From a virus: a stretch of DNA of 22,753 bases. Numbering within the stretch: the first letter of the stretch is position 1; each line of letters opens with the position of its first letter. The notes beneath the pieces were generated by a model. It saw nothing but the letters and a program-made list of their open reading frames with translations. It was not told the DNA's origin and ran no database searches. The position numbers and the translations under genes were made by a program. The stretch is taken from positions 1 through 22,753 of IMG/VR virus record IMGVR_UViG_3300043496_000093, one strand, 5' to 3'. Of this stretch, positions 1-6,231 are shown in pieces.

Positions 1-863
1 CCTACCCAACGACGCTCTTCCCAGACCCGGCACGGACTCCAAATGAAATCCTCCCAATATACATAGTCAAGTGCGACTCTTTGGTCAGTAATGCGCTTGA
101 ACTTCATGATCACCGGTGCGGGAGGCTGCATCGGTGGTTGTTGAGGGGGTGGCATACCTGGCTGCGGAGGGCCAGACGCTCCGGGTGCTCCAGGTCCCGG
201 AGGTGGCATGCCCTCTGGTGGCGGTCCTCCTGGGCCACCCATGGGAGGTCCACCAGCAGGTGCTATCGAAACTGGCGGCATGGGTTGCGGTGGAGGCTGA
301 TGAACTTGTTGTTCGTCTGGCGCAGGGCCTGTTTTAAACCCTGAGTTCTCCGGTAGATTGTGATGGTCAACGTCCTCCCCTACGGACGGCGAACCTTCCA
401 AAATCAGCTCGTCTTCCTCCGTATCGGTCTCAAGACGGCACCACGCCTGTCCAAGACCAGGTACGAGACGATCAGTTGATACATGCCTGAGGACAGCATC
501 AAACAGATCACGGGGGTCATCGCCATCTGGCATGATGGCTCGTTGAAGTATGGACGATGCAACTCGACCTAAATCGTCTTTGTAGTCAGTGAACTTCCTC
601 TTGACCTCTGGCTTTGGAATCTGCGAGTACAACGCTGCCCGCATGATCTTCGTGTTGGCGTAGAAGAGGTTGAACCACTTCTGTCCAGAATCCATGGCAT
701 CGCGTTCATCTACGAACCGGCGCACAACTTTCCTAGCCCGCTCGTGAAACTTCTTGGTTTCTTGTTCGGCGTAGGCAATTTCAGTCTTCCAGAGCTCAAT
801 TGAAGTGAGCTTTTCTGGATCGACAATTGTGGGGCTACCACTAGATGGGCTATCGGAGATCAT
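1..863 (-). CDS. Phage portal protein, N-terminal part (runs off the window)
   Basis: Open frame on the minus strand from ATG at 863 to the window edge, about 287 residues with no stop. Portal proteins form the dodecameric ring through which DNA enters the capsid. The fragment has the shape of podovirus-type portals: an acidic/basic helical start (residues 20-60), then QKWFNLFYANTKIMRAALYS at 61-80, then QIPKPEVKRKF. Further on are a WEDF-like stretch (270-273) and CRVWEERRW near the edge. Its ATG overlaps the TerL stop (ATGA), the usual terminase-portal order. Residues about 179-250 are almost entirely Pro, Gly, Gln and Met, an unusual low-complexity insert between two conserved portal blocks. 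The family call rests on recognised motifs and position beside TerL; the C-terminal half is not visible. Confidence 0.82.
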   Translation of the reverse strand, partial: MISDSPSSGSPTIVDPEKLTSIELWKTEIAYAEQETKKFHERARKVVRRFVDERDAMDSGQKWFNLFYANTKIMRAALYSQIPKPEVKRKFTDYKDDLGRVASSILQRAIMPDGDDPRDLFDAVLRHVSTDRLVPGLGQAWCRLETDTEEDELILEGSPSVGEDVDHHNLPENSGFKTGPAPDEQQVHQPPPQPMPPVSIAPAGGPPMGGPGGPPPEGMPPPGPGAPGASGPPQPGMPPPQQPPMQPPAPVIMKFKRITDQRVALDYVYWEDFIWSPCRVWEERRWV

Positions 864-2203
864 GCGATGCGCCTATTCCCAAGTGTCTTTGAACGGTCAT
901 TATGCAGAGCTTCAAGGGTAAACAAGTGGTTCATCCCATCGTTAATGGGGACCACATTGCTTTCTTTCTTCGCAATTGCTTTCGCAAACTTGGGATGTGC
1001 TACGACGCACATATACCCGAAGGCGTCTGCATAGTCCGAGCACCAGTCGTGCAGGGGTACGTCCGAGAAGATCAGGTTCTTGTCATCCCAGACCCGACGG
1101 TAGCCCTTCAGTGCCTCGAGGAGGTCTTCTGTAGCGAGTTTGTCAAAGGCGACAAGGGGGAATATCTTTCTCGCCGAAGCAAGACGGTCCCGCACTTTGT
1201 GATTTGGAACCAACTTGGGACGAATGTTCTGGTCAAGGAACTGTTCGACCAGCGACCGACCCGTTTGTAAATTCCGCGCTCGCGCATCGTGTGGGAGCCA
1301 CACATCACCCAGCTCACCAACGAACGAGTGAAGCTTGTCAATGTGGTAGAAGATGTCCTTCCCTTGCGTCGCCTCAACGTGGACAATCCGGACAGGAAAA
1401 TCACCTTTTGTACTGGGTGCCTCTTGCCAGAAGATGGCAACAGTCGCATCTGTGAAGCCGAGGTCGAAGACGACGTTAGTCGGGAGGTTCTCATCATAGA
1501 TGTTATCCTTGATCCGACCTTGCAAGAAGACGTCGTTGAGTTCATTGGCGTAGATAGCACCCTTGAGAGCACTGTCAAACGAGCACAGGTACTCCTGGGC
1601 GAACTCTTCCGAATCCATGTCTTTTTGGAGCTCACTGAGCTCGCCGGGGGCCATGATCCCCGATGTGTTTGCCCTTAACTCGAGATAGTACCAGTCAGGG
1701 TTTACTTTTGCTTCTTTGCAGACATCGTAGAAGATATTCTTTCCACGAGGAGTGGATGCGAAAACAAACCAACCGTGCCGATCCGATAATGTAGGCCGAA
1801 TAACTTGCGGGAAGACGGATGGCCTGAATAGGGCATATTCGTCGCCCACCCCACCATCGAGGTACATGCCGCGGAGTGTATCAGCATTATCCGCACCGAG
1901 TACGTAGATGGTCCGGTCGCCATGGAGTGTAATCTTTAGTTCAGCTTCTTGAGGGGGCCGACTCATGTATGGTTCGGCATAATCCTTCAAGTACGTCCAT
2001 GCGACGCGCTTTGCTTGGGCATAGGTAGGCCCGATATAAGCCAGCTGGGGCTTATAGTTCTCGCACTCTAGGGCACCGAAGATGAGGTCATTTACTAGAC
2101 CAACGGTTTTCCCCGCTCGGCGGTGGGTGTTGAGGGCACCCCACCGTTGCTGGCGATTATGAAATGAGACGAACTGTTGTCGTGGTGTGTACTTTAAGGC
2201 CAG
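860..2203 (-). CDS. terL: Terminase large subunit (packaging ATPase/nuclease), probable CTG start
   Basis: TerL pumps DNA into the prohead and cuts concatemers. In a 447-residue reading the ATPase Walker A is HRRAGKT (27-33), Walker B is LDGGVGDEYA (D121/E122), and STPRGK follows near 151. The RNase H-like nuclease domain has FDLGFTD (D247), PHDAR (D306) and SDYADAFGYM (D393). The length suits the family. The start is odd. The frame is closed upstream by TAA at 2221-2219, and no ATG, GTG or TTG lies between that stop and the Walker A. The first ordinary start, TTG at 1990, would delete the ATPase motif. CTG at 2203 is preceded by GTGAGG with a 5-nt gap and gives MALKYTPRQQF, a normal TerL beginning. 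A +1 shift from ATG 2234 is the alternative. The function is very secure, the exact start is not. Confidence 0.93.
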   Translation of the reverse strand: MALKYTPRQQFVSFHNRQQRWGALNTHRRAGKTVGLVNDLIFGALECENYKPQLAYIGPTYAQAKRVAWTYLKDYAEPYMSRPPQEAELKITLHGDRTIYVLGADNADTLRGMYLDGGVGDEYALFRPSVFPQVIRPTLSDRHGWFVFASTPRGKNIFYDVCKEAKVNPDWYYLELRANTSGIMAPGELSELQKDMDSEEFAQEYLCSFDSALKGAIYANELNDVFLQGRIKDNIYDENLPTNVVFDLGFTDATVAIFWQEAPSTKGDFPVRIVHVEATQGKDIFYHIDKLHSFVGELGDVWLPHDARARNLQTGRSLVEQFLDQNIRPKLVPNHKVRDRLASARKIFPLVAFDKLATEDLLEALKGYRRVWDDKNLIFSDVPLHDWCSDYADAFGYMCVVAHPKFAKAIAKKESNVVPINDGMNHLFTLEALHNDRSKTLGNRRIA

Positions 2204-2238
2204 CGCGGCCTCACTACGTTACCTTACCCAGCATTGTC

Positions 2239-3528
2239 TTATTTAAGCAGTCCCCACTGCTGTCGTAGATAGTCTGGTAGCAACTTGTTAGAAAAACCAA
2301 GCTGATTCAGACTTTGTGTACCTTGTAAAAGTCCATATGAAAACATCGGATCTGGTTCGTCATATATCCCGGCAAGTTCATCGTGATGAGGATTCATGGC
2401 TTTACGAGTCTCGTCACTGTACCCAAACCTTGTCTGGGCAGCCTGTGCAAATTTCTCACCTGGTGCATTCTGATACGGAATATGCTTAGGCACTTCCTTG
2501 TATCGAAGCAACGCTAGAAGGTGAGACATTCCATCTGGGCCTAGCTTCTTTTGAAACTCTGGATCCTTAGCCACTTCCTCAATTTGTTCGTAAACCGCCT
2601 TAGGATGTTGATAAAACGCCTGATTTGATCCACCCGGCAGGTCATAATCATTCTGCAGTCGATGGGTCAACTCATGTAAATTCGTGCCAACTACCCCACC
2701 ACCTGGATTCGGAGAATCTATGAACCGTGGCAAGTTTATCTCAATATCGTCCGTATCTGGGCTATACGAACCCCTATGAGAATCATCAGCTTTATCTACT
2801 ACCTTCACCGTCCCTTCTTTGAGGTGGGGGAATCTTTCGAAGAGTTCGGGGTGATCAAGCAGCTCACCTTGAGTATACATACCAGGCTTCGGCATTTGCA
2901 TACCGACGATCCTCTGCATGGCACCTGCATACTGAAGGGGACTGTAATTCTCGCGGACATATCTACTTTTGTCGACCTGCGACATCATCGGTATGTCTTT
3001 TTTGAACCGTGCATCCTTATCGTTTATCTCCTCGAGGAACTTAACGACGTGGGGGTCATCCCTTGGCCGCGGGGGTGCCAACACGAGCTGATGCTCGTTC
3101 CAAATCATGTCTGGCGTGGCTCCTGACTGCAGCTGCTTGAGTATTTTTTCCTGTTTTTGGGGCTGACTGGCTAATTTCATCGCCGGAACAAACATCGCTC
3201 CGACTGCTTTTCCAGCCGGGGCTAACGCACTGCTCAATGCTAGTGCTTTCTTGGCTGGGGACAGCGGATTTGCGTACTCCCCTACAGATTCATAAGCGCC
3301 GAACCCTTTATTACCTGTCTCAGGCAACATCTCCCCCATCCTTTCAGATGTGGGGAGAACATTTGCCCCTCCGTTACCACGTAGCTTTCTTACAATAGCC
3401 TCCAGGTCTCCTGGGGTGCCCAGAGTCGCCTTCACGCCACCCCGAAGAGTGGACGCACCCATATCTATAAGGCCACGCAAGCCCTCTACGAGACTGGCTT
3501 CTCTGCGTGTACCAGGAGCAGCTGGCAT
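2239..3528 (-). CDS. Probable virion/ejection protein with HELTH zincin-like domain
   Basis: 429 residues. The N-terminal part (about 15-70) has glycine-rich amphipathic segments and a LPTSERMGEMLP stretch, resembling N-termini of phage internal or ejected virion proteins. A small-residue hydrophobic segment (91-117) follows. The C-terminal half carries GTNLHELTHRLQ, with HELTH at 285-289, the HExxH zinc-binding and catalytic motif of metallopeptidases. PGEKFAQAAQTR around E358 could give the third zinc ligand, as in HExxH...E domains of large polyvalent phage proteins. It starts in a TAATG junction with the small-terminase-like gene and ends 36 bases before the TerL CTG. Its place between small and large terminase genes is unusual. 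It could be an ejected protease, a wall-acting enzyme or a degenerate domain. The motif is seen directly; the function is inferred. Confidence 0.6.
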   Translation of the reverse strand: MPAAPGTRREASLVEGLRGLIDMGASTLRGGVKATLGTPGDLEAIVRKLRGNGGANVLPTSERMGEMLPETGNKGFGAYESVGEYANPLSPAKKALALSSALAPAGKAVGAMFVPAMKLASQPQKQEKILKQLQSGATPDMIWNEHQLVLAPPRPRDDPHVVKFLEEINDKDARFKKDIPMMSQVDKSRYVRENYSPLQYAGAMQRIVGMQMPKPGMYTQGELLDHPELFERFPHLKEGTVKVVDKADDSHRGSYSPDTDDIEINLPRFIDSPNPGGGVVGTNLHELTHRLQNDYDLPGGSNQAFYQHPKAVYEQIEEVAKDPEFQKKLGPDGMSHLLALLRYKEVPKHIPYQNAPGEKFAQAAQTRFGYSDETRKAMNPHHDELAGIYDEPDPMFSYGLLQGTQSLNQLGFSNKLLPDYLRQQWGLLK

Positions 3529-3884
3529 TACTTATCAGGGCCTTTAACCTGAACGTCAATTATCTCCTCATCCCCTTGCCGCTTATACGCAAGCCGCGTG
3601 GAGGTGAGCCATGGAACGTCGATAATCACCCCGCCCTGTTGTTTCACGTCATTTGCCGGGGGCAACAACTTACTGATCGCTTGCACAAACACTCGAGCAT
3701 TCTGGTCGCTCTTCTGTGCGAAGTCCACTAACCACACACTTCCTCCGAGAGCATCGAACGCCTCGCGAAACAGCTCTCGCAACTGCCGGTTAACTTGCTG
3801 TGGTGTCGCCTCGGCAGCAAGGCTATTCACGGGGGCGTGAAACCTCGGTGGTCCTGGCGGAATCAAGCTGGGTAACTTGTCCAT
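3528..3884 (-). CDS. Putative terminase small subunit-like protein
   Basis: 118 residues from ATG 3884. The longer frame reaching 3929 would include the -10 box at 3912-3917, so the internal ATG is preferred. The core AFDALGGSVWLVDFAQKS followed by ARVFVQAISKLLP resembles a family of small proteins encoded beside TerL in many podoviruses. These have an LGG...L..WA...P..FY..Y.KLLP-like pattern and are sometimes annotated as small terminase or left hypothetical. The N-terminus is proline-rich and the C-terminus basic/acidic. It is the first gene of the leftward packaging operon and overlaps the next by one base (TAATG). Recognition of the packaging site would be the role if it is TerS; that is an inference from position and weak similarity. 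Confidence 0.5.
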   Translation of the reverse strand: MDKLPSLIPPGPPRFHAPVNSLAAEATPQQVNRQLRELFREAFDALGGSVWLVDFAQKSDQNARVFVQAISKLLPPANDVKQQGGVIIDVPWLTSTRLAYKRQGDEEIIDVQVKGPDK

Positions 3885-3911
3885 TTTGAAGTTCCAAATG
3901 CGCCTGCGTAA

Positions 3912-3917
3912 ATTATA
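3912..3917 (-). promoter_or_regulatory. -10 box of leftward (packaging/structural) promoter
   Basis: A perfect TATAAT on the minus strand lies 28 bases upstream of the chosen ATG at 3884. The best -35 is TTAACA (3942-3937) with a long 19-base spacer, so the promoter may be weak or need help. Further upstream, minus-strand CGTAAC (3987-3982), TGTCAC (3977-3972) and TTTACA (3967-3962) repeat the order seen at the rightward promoters. A related element with TATAAT at 4048-4043 lies about 130 bases further upstream. Confidence 0.5.
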
Positions 3918-3961
3918 ACGCGCTATCACCGGCCAGTGTTAATCCAATTTCACGGCCAAGA

Positions 3962-3987
3962 TGTAAAATGTGTGACAAATCGTTACG
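3962..3987 (-). promoter_or_regulatory. Degenerate copy of the phage operator facing the leftward genes
   Basis: On the minus strand the order is CGTAAC, four bases, TGTCAC, four bases, TTTACA. The rightward promoters use TGTAAC, four bases, TGTAAA, five or six bases, TTTAC(A/G). The match is imperfect, but orientation and order agree. It suggests that leftward transcription is under the same regulator. The usual -10 distance downstream of TTTACA holds only a poor box, so this copy may be an operator without being the promoter itself. Confidence 0.4.
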
Positions 3988-4280
3988 GAGTACAAATTTT
4001 GAAAAATAATTTTGAGGGGGCCGATACTCCGGTACGCGGAAAATTATAATACGTTATAACAGGCCCGATTTTCGGTGTGTATATTTAGCCGTCGGAGCCG
4101 AAAAAACGCGCCAAAACGTGTTGTGGCACGACGTGGCTATCTCGGGGCACGATTCGGAAGCCGAAATCGACGGCCAGAGTACTTGGATCGATATACGCAG
4201 TATATACTAGGAGACGGATTTTGCAAAATTCTATGCGCTGGGCCGGCCGCCCGAGGCCGTCAGGGCCCCACCGCCCTCTC
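3988..4280. other. Divergent intergenic region, no convincing gene
   Basis: Short open frames here have no ribosome site, family resemblance or sensible composition. The stretch holds a two-strand TATAAT cluster (4043-4050), a near-palindrome around 4150-4169 (CGATTCGG against CCGAAATCG, one unpaired base) and ATATAC-GCA-GTATAT at 4191-4205. A GC-rich block follows at about 4238-4275. The switch from leftward to rightward genes and the GC-rich/AT-rich border make a replication origin possible, but nothing proves it. Confidence 0.4.
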
Positions 4281-4284
4281 AAAT

Positions 4285-4309
4285 TGTAACGGGTTGTATC
4301 AAATGTAAC
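4285..4309 (+). promoter_or_regulatory. TGTAAC hexamer cluster upstream of the 4467 gene
   Basis: TGTAAC at 4285, TGTATC at 4295 and TGTAAC at 4304 are spaced by 10 and 9 bases, close to one helical turn. TGTAAC also begins each of the five clear rightward promoter sites in the window. The third copy continues as TGTAACAGTT, which recurs at 4428 and 5115. Confidence 0.55.
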
Positions 4310-4359
4310 AGTTAAGAAATACTAGTACTTTACCTAGTACGTAACTAAATGTAATGATA

Positions 4360-4365
4360 TATAAT
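4360..4365 (+). promoter_or_regulatory. -10 box for the 4467 transcription unit
   Basis: TATAAT in an AT-rich stretch, about 100 bases before the start codon. No good -35 lies at 17 bases. TTTACC at 4329-4334, between two CTAGTAC repeats, is 25 bases away. The promoter may therefore depend on an activator at the TGTAAC sites, or the true boxes may differ. Confidence 0.4.
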
Positions 4366-4400
4366 ATCTTTACTGTGAAAATTAAATGAAAGGAAAGAAA

Positions 4401-4436
4401 TGCAATAGATGTAACACATGCAACAGATGTAACAGT
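4401..4436 (+). repeat. Four tandem 9-bp repeats (TGYAAY-type) in the leader
   Basis: The copies are TGCAATAGA, TGTAACACA, TGCAACAGA and TGTAACAGT. Another TGTAAC lies at 4447-4452. The unit carries the same hexamer as the promoter operators and lies downstream of the -10 box, so a bound protein could block transcription. The repeats also fall in frame inside a short open frame, 4386-4451 (21 codons), giving CNRCNTCNRCN. That frame has no good ribosome site. Confidence 0.55.
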
Positions 4437-4466
4437 TCACAACACATGTAACTTTGAAAGTTCAAA

Positions 4467-4688
4467 ATGAACATTGGTCAACTCATTACTTACTTGATTC
4501 TCAACAGTGACAAAAGCAACAAAGAGATTCTTGCAATTGTACACAGTCAGTTTGAATGCAACACAACTATGGCATGTGTTGCTTGGTACAAGACAAAGTT
4601 GAGGAAGGAAGGCAAGATTGATGCTAAGAGAAGTCAGAAGCACAATGCTGCTTTGACTCAAGATGAACTTGATGAACTCTGCAAGTAA
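4467..4688 (+). CDS. Small paralog-family protein (putative regulator), short form
   Basis: 73 residues that are nearly all one domain: IGQLITYLILNSDKSNKEIL, then AIVHSQF, then CVAWYKTKLRKEG, with a tail ALTQDELDELCK. The same domain is found in the 5227 and 20558 proteins of this window. The TGTAAC-type hexamers cluster upstream of all three. The domain looks helical and basic toward its WYK-K-RK end, compatible with nucleic-acid binding, but I know of no proven function for the family. Codons here are much more AT-rich than in the 5227 paralog, so the copies have had different histories. The leader is AT-rich and the ribosome site weak (GAAAG at -13). A regulatory role is inferred from size, domain and operators. 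Confidence 0.75.
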   Translation: MNIGQLITYLILNSDKSNKEILAIVHSQFECNTTMACVAWYKTKLRKEGKIDAKRSQKHNAALTQDELDELCK

Positions 4689-4696
4689 TTGAGAAT

Positions 4697-4716
4697 GAGG
4701 GGCTGAAAGGCCCCTC
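4697..4716 (+). terminator. Hairpin after the 4467 gene (weak terminator or attenuator)
   Basis: GAGGGGC and GCCCCTC form a 7-bp stem around a TGAAAG loop, 9 bases after the stop codon. Only CCTTC follows, so termination may be partial, letting some transcripts reach the 4748 gene. Confidence 0.5.
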
Positions 4717-4747
4717 CCTTCAAACTCGCAATCCTGGAGAAACTTTC

Positions 4748-5014
4748 ATGCCTGACCTCAGCAACTTCGGCCAATACGGTACGCTCGTAGCCAGCGTCCC
4801 TTACGGCCAGCACATCGGCCTGACCTGCAAGAACCACCTACATCTGCGATGGTCCACCAAGAACATTGCACCAATCGGTGCCCGGAACATCTTTTACTCG
4901 TCCTGGCCCGAACCGGAATGTGACTGTTCTTGCGGGGACCTGATTGTCCTGAAGGACGAAGATGAGGATGACGGAGCGCCGGAAGATCTGAGCGAGACGG
5001 ACGCTCCGAGGTAG
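4748..5014 (+). CDS. Small conserved phage protein with RWSTKNIAPIG motif
   Basis: 88 residues starting at ATG 4748, with GGAG ten bases upstream. The core LTCKNHLHLRWSTKNIAPIG is followed by ARNIFY and CDCSCGDL. The Cys/His pattern (C27, H30, C58, C60, C62) suggests a small metal-binding fold. The last 25 residues are strongly acidic. I recall similar RWSTKNI proteins in other phages, all without known function. The gene lies between the partial hairpin at 4697 and the strong terminator at 5021, so it is probably read through from the 4467 unit. No function is proposed. Confidence 0.7.
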   Translation: MPDLSNFGQYGTLVASVPYGQHIGLTCKNHLHLRWSTKNIAPIGARNIFYSSWPEPECDCSCGDLIVLKDEDEDDGAPEDLSETDAPR

Positions 5015-5020
5015 ACCAGG

Positions 5021-5047
5021 GACCAGGCGGAAGCCTGGTCTTTTTTT
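5021..5047 (+). terminator. Strong intrinsic terminator
   Basis: GACCAGGC and GCCTGGTC form an 8-bp perfect stem with a GGAA tetraloop, followed directly by seven T. It closes the 4467-5014 unit. Confidence 0.9.
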
Positions 5048-5114
5048 GAACGTTGTGGTTGGGCAGACGGGCGGGGCAGTGTGGCCTACTGGAAATCCAA
5101 CCTGTCCTCCAAAT

Positions 5115-5164
5115 TGTAACAGTTTGTAAATTGTGTTTTCCAAGTGGCTCTATTGCGTTATAAT
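5115..5164 (+). promoter_or_regulatory. Phage-type promoter with operator, for the 5227 gene
   Basis: TGTAAC at 5115 and TGTAAA at 5125 are 10 bases apart. A -35 box TTTTCC at 5136-5141 lies 17 bases from the TATAAT at 5159-5164. The spacing equals that of the other promoters in the set, although this -35 lacks the TTTAC of its siblings. Confidence 0.78.
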
Positions 5165-5226
5165 TGTTTTAGAGACAGGGAATTAGCCCTGCGCTCTACT
5201 TGGTCCACACTAGGAGTTGATTGATC

Positions 5227-5688
5227 ATGAGTAAGAAGCATGTTACAGAGAACAAAGAGCAGAACACGACGAACCAGGAAAGCGTGCCGCCCTCAGAAGG
5301 GGGTGACAACCAGCCGGTGGGAAGCGCAATGCTCGAGATGCTCGGTGCTCCGGCTGAACTCGTCGAGGCTGCCAAGGTTGCAGAGAGCGAGGCACAGACT
5401 AGCACTGAACTGGTAAAGATCGAACTGCCGGCGCCAGTTGAACAAGTCAAATTGCCGTTTGGCATCGGACAGCTCGCGCGGCACTTGATCTTGAAGACGG
5501 ACAAGAGCAATGCTGAAATCCTGGCTGTGATCCACAAAGTGTTTCCGGCGGGGAACACAACGCCGGCGTGCATTGCGTGGTACAAGACGGACCTCCGCAA
5601 AAAGGGGCTGCTTGCTGCCTCGGAGAAGCGCGGAAGTGCGAAGACAGTTGCTCTGACGGAAGAGCAACTGCAAGAGCTGCTCAAATAA
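5227..5688 (+). CDS. Paralog-family protein with acidic/disordered N-terminus (putative regulator)
   Basis: 153 residues. ATG 5227, with TAGGAG ten bases upstream, is preferred to TTG 5221. Residues 1-75 are polar and low in structure. Residues 79-128 repeat the domain of the 4467 protein (GIGQLARHLILKTDKSNAEI, then CIAWYKTDLRKKG). The end ALTEEQLQELLK matches the 4467 tail, so both are full homologs of one gene with a different N-terminal extension. It has its own promoter with TGTAAC/TGTAAA sites and its own terminator, forming a single-gene unit. That arrangement is typical of a separately controlled regulator, which is inference only. The gene is GC-rich, unlike its AT-rich sibling. Confidence 0.8.
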   Translation: MSKKHVTENKEQNTTNQESVPPSEGGDNQPVGSAMLEMLGAPAELVEAAKVAESEAQTSTELVKIELPAPVEQVKLPFGIGQLARHLILKTDKSNAEILAVIHKVFPAGNTTPACIAWYKTDLRKKGLLAASEKRGSAKTVALTEEQLQELLK

Positions 5689-5713
5689 GAGCGAAAAACG
5701 ACAAAAAATGATA

Positions 5714-5740
5714 GAGGCTGCCAAGTGCAGCCTCTTTTTT
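5714..5740 (+). terminator. Intrinsic terminator of the 5227 unit
   Basis: GAGGCTGC and GCAGCCTC form an 8-bp stem around a CAAGT loop, then six T. Confidence 0.9.
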
Positions 5741-5791
5741 ACTGCGTGCGCCTAGTGTCGTGCGTCAGCACAAAACACGGCCGACAGTTTT

Positions 5792-5834
5792 ATATATACG
5801 CATCCTATATATATGTCATAGGATGCGTATATAT
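5792..5834. repeat. 17-bp perfect inverted repeat with 9-bp spacer
   Basis: The left arm 5792-5808 (ATATATACGCATCCTAT) is exactly complementary to the right arm 5818-5834. It lies in a non-coding stretch (5741-6045) between a terminator and the next promoter. TTTT follows, so transcripts entering from the left would meet another hairpin. The DNA could also extrude a cruciform or bind a dimeric protein. Confidence 0.85.
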
Positions 5835-5851
5835 TTTCGATATGTTGTGCT

Positions 5852-5872
5852 ACACACACACACACACACACA
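5852..5872. repeat. AC dinucleotide microsatellite
   Basis: Ten AC units plus a terminal A, in the same non-coding stretch as the inverted repeat. Such runs are rare in compact phage genomes and prone to slippage. I see no coding frame using it. Confidence 0.9.
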
Positions 5873-5953
5873 TAGATAATATAACTAATCCCAGGCCGGT
5901 TTACAGGTCCCCCATAGCGCATCGCACCAAGCGCATAACCCTCCCAGGGAAGA

Positions 5954-6004
5954 TGTAACAAAGTGTAAAAGTGCTTTACGCGGGACTTCTTGAAGTGTTA
6001 TAAT
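5954..6004 (+). promoter_or_regulatory. Phage-type promoter with operator, for the accessory operon
   Basis: TGTAAC 5954, TGTAAA 5964, TTTACG 5975-5980 as the -35, an 18-base spacer, TATAAT 5999-6004. TGTAAA with TTTAC(G) is an inverted pair around AGTGC. Confidence 0.85.
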
Positions 6005-6045
6005 ATCTGTTGCACAGCAGTTGTCCACAGAATATCAACCCTCTC

Positions 6046-6231
6046 ATGGCAACATACACCCCCTCAAAACCGCTAAGCTCCATGTCTAAGTTAGAAATGG
6101 AGGAAAAGATCAAATCTTATAGGTTCGTTTTGTTTAAATTACACAAGGAAATGGAGGAAAAAGACTCAGAAATAGCACGATTGACATATCTTCTTGACAA
6201 AGCCCAGAAACAAAATGGAAAGCAGAAATAA
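6046..6231 (+). CDS. Short coiled-coil protein, unknown function
   Basis: 61 residues from ATG 6046. A TTG at 6010 in the same frame would sit at the transcription start, so the internal ATG is preferred, although no clear ribosome site is visible. ATG 6082 is another possibility. After a short polar start the chain is a charged helix with heptad-like spacing (LEMEEKIKSYRFVLFKLHKE and onward to LLDKAQKQ), most likely a coiled coil that dimerises. It is the first gene after the 5999 promoter and overlaps the next gene by one base (TAATG). Not assigned to a known family. Confidence 0.6.
   Translation: MATYTPSKPLSSMSKLEMEEKIKSYRFVLFKLHKEMEEKDSEIARLTYLLDKAQKQNGKQK

Noticed and set aside
81-344. 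Plus-strand open frames opposite the portal gene
   Set aside because: They are antisense to the Pro/Gly-rich portal segment. Their Arg/Trp-rich products are what the reverse of proline codons gives, with no ribosome site.
902-1678. Plus-strand open frames opposite TerL
   Set aside because: TerL motifs fix the minus-strand frame, and the antisense products have no recognisable features.
4075-4308. Open frames on both strands in the divergent region
   Set aside because: No ribosome site, Arg-rich random composition, and they cross the hairpins and the TGTAAC cluster. Treated as control DNA.
4401-4452. Tandem 9-bp repeats as a CRISPR array
   Set aside because: Units are far too short and contiguous, with no spacers and no cas genes.
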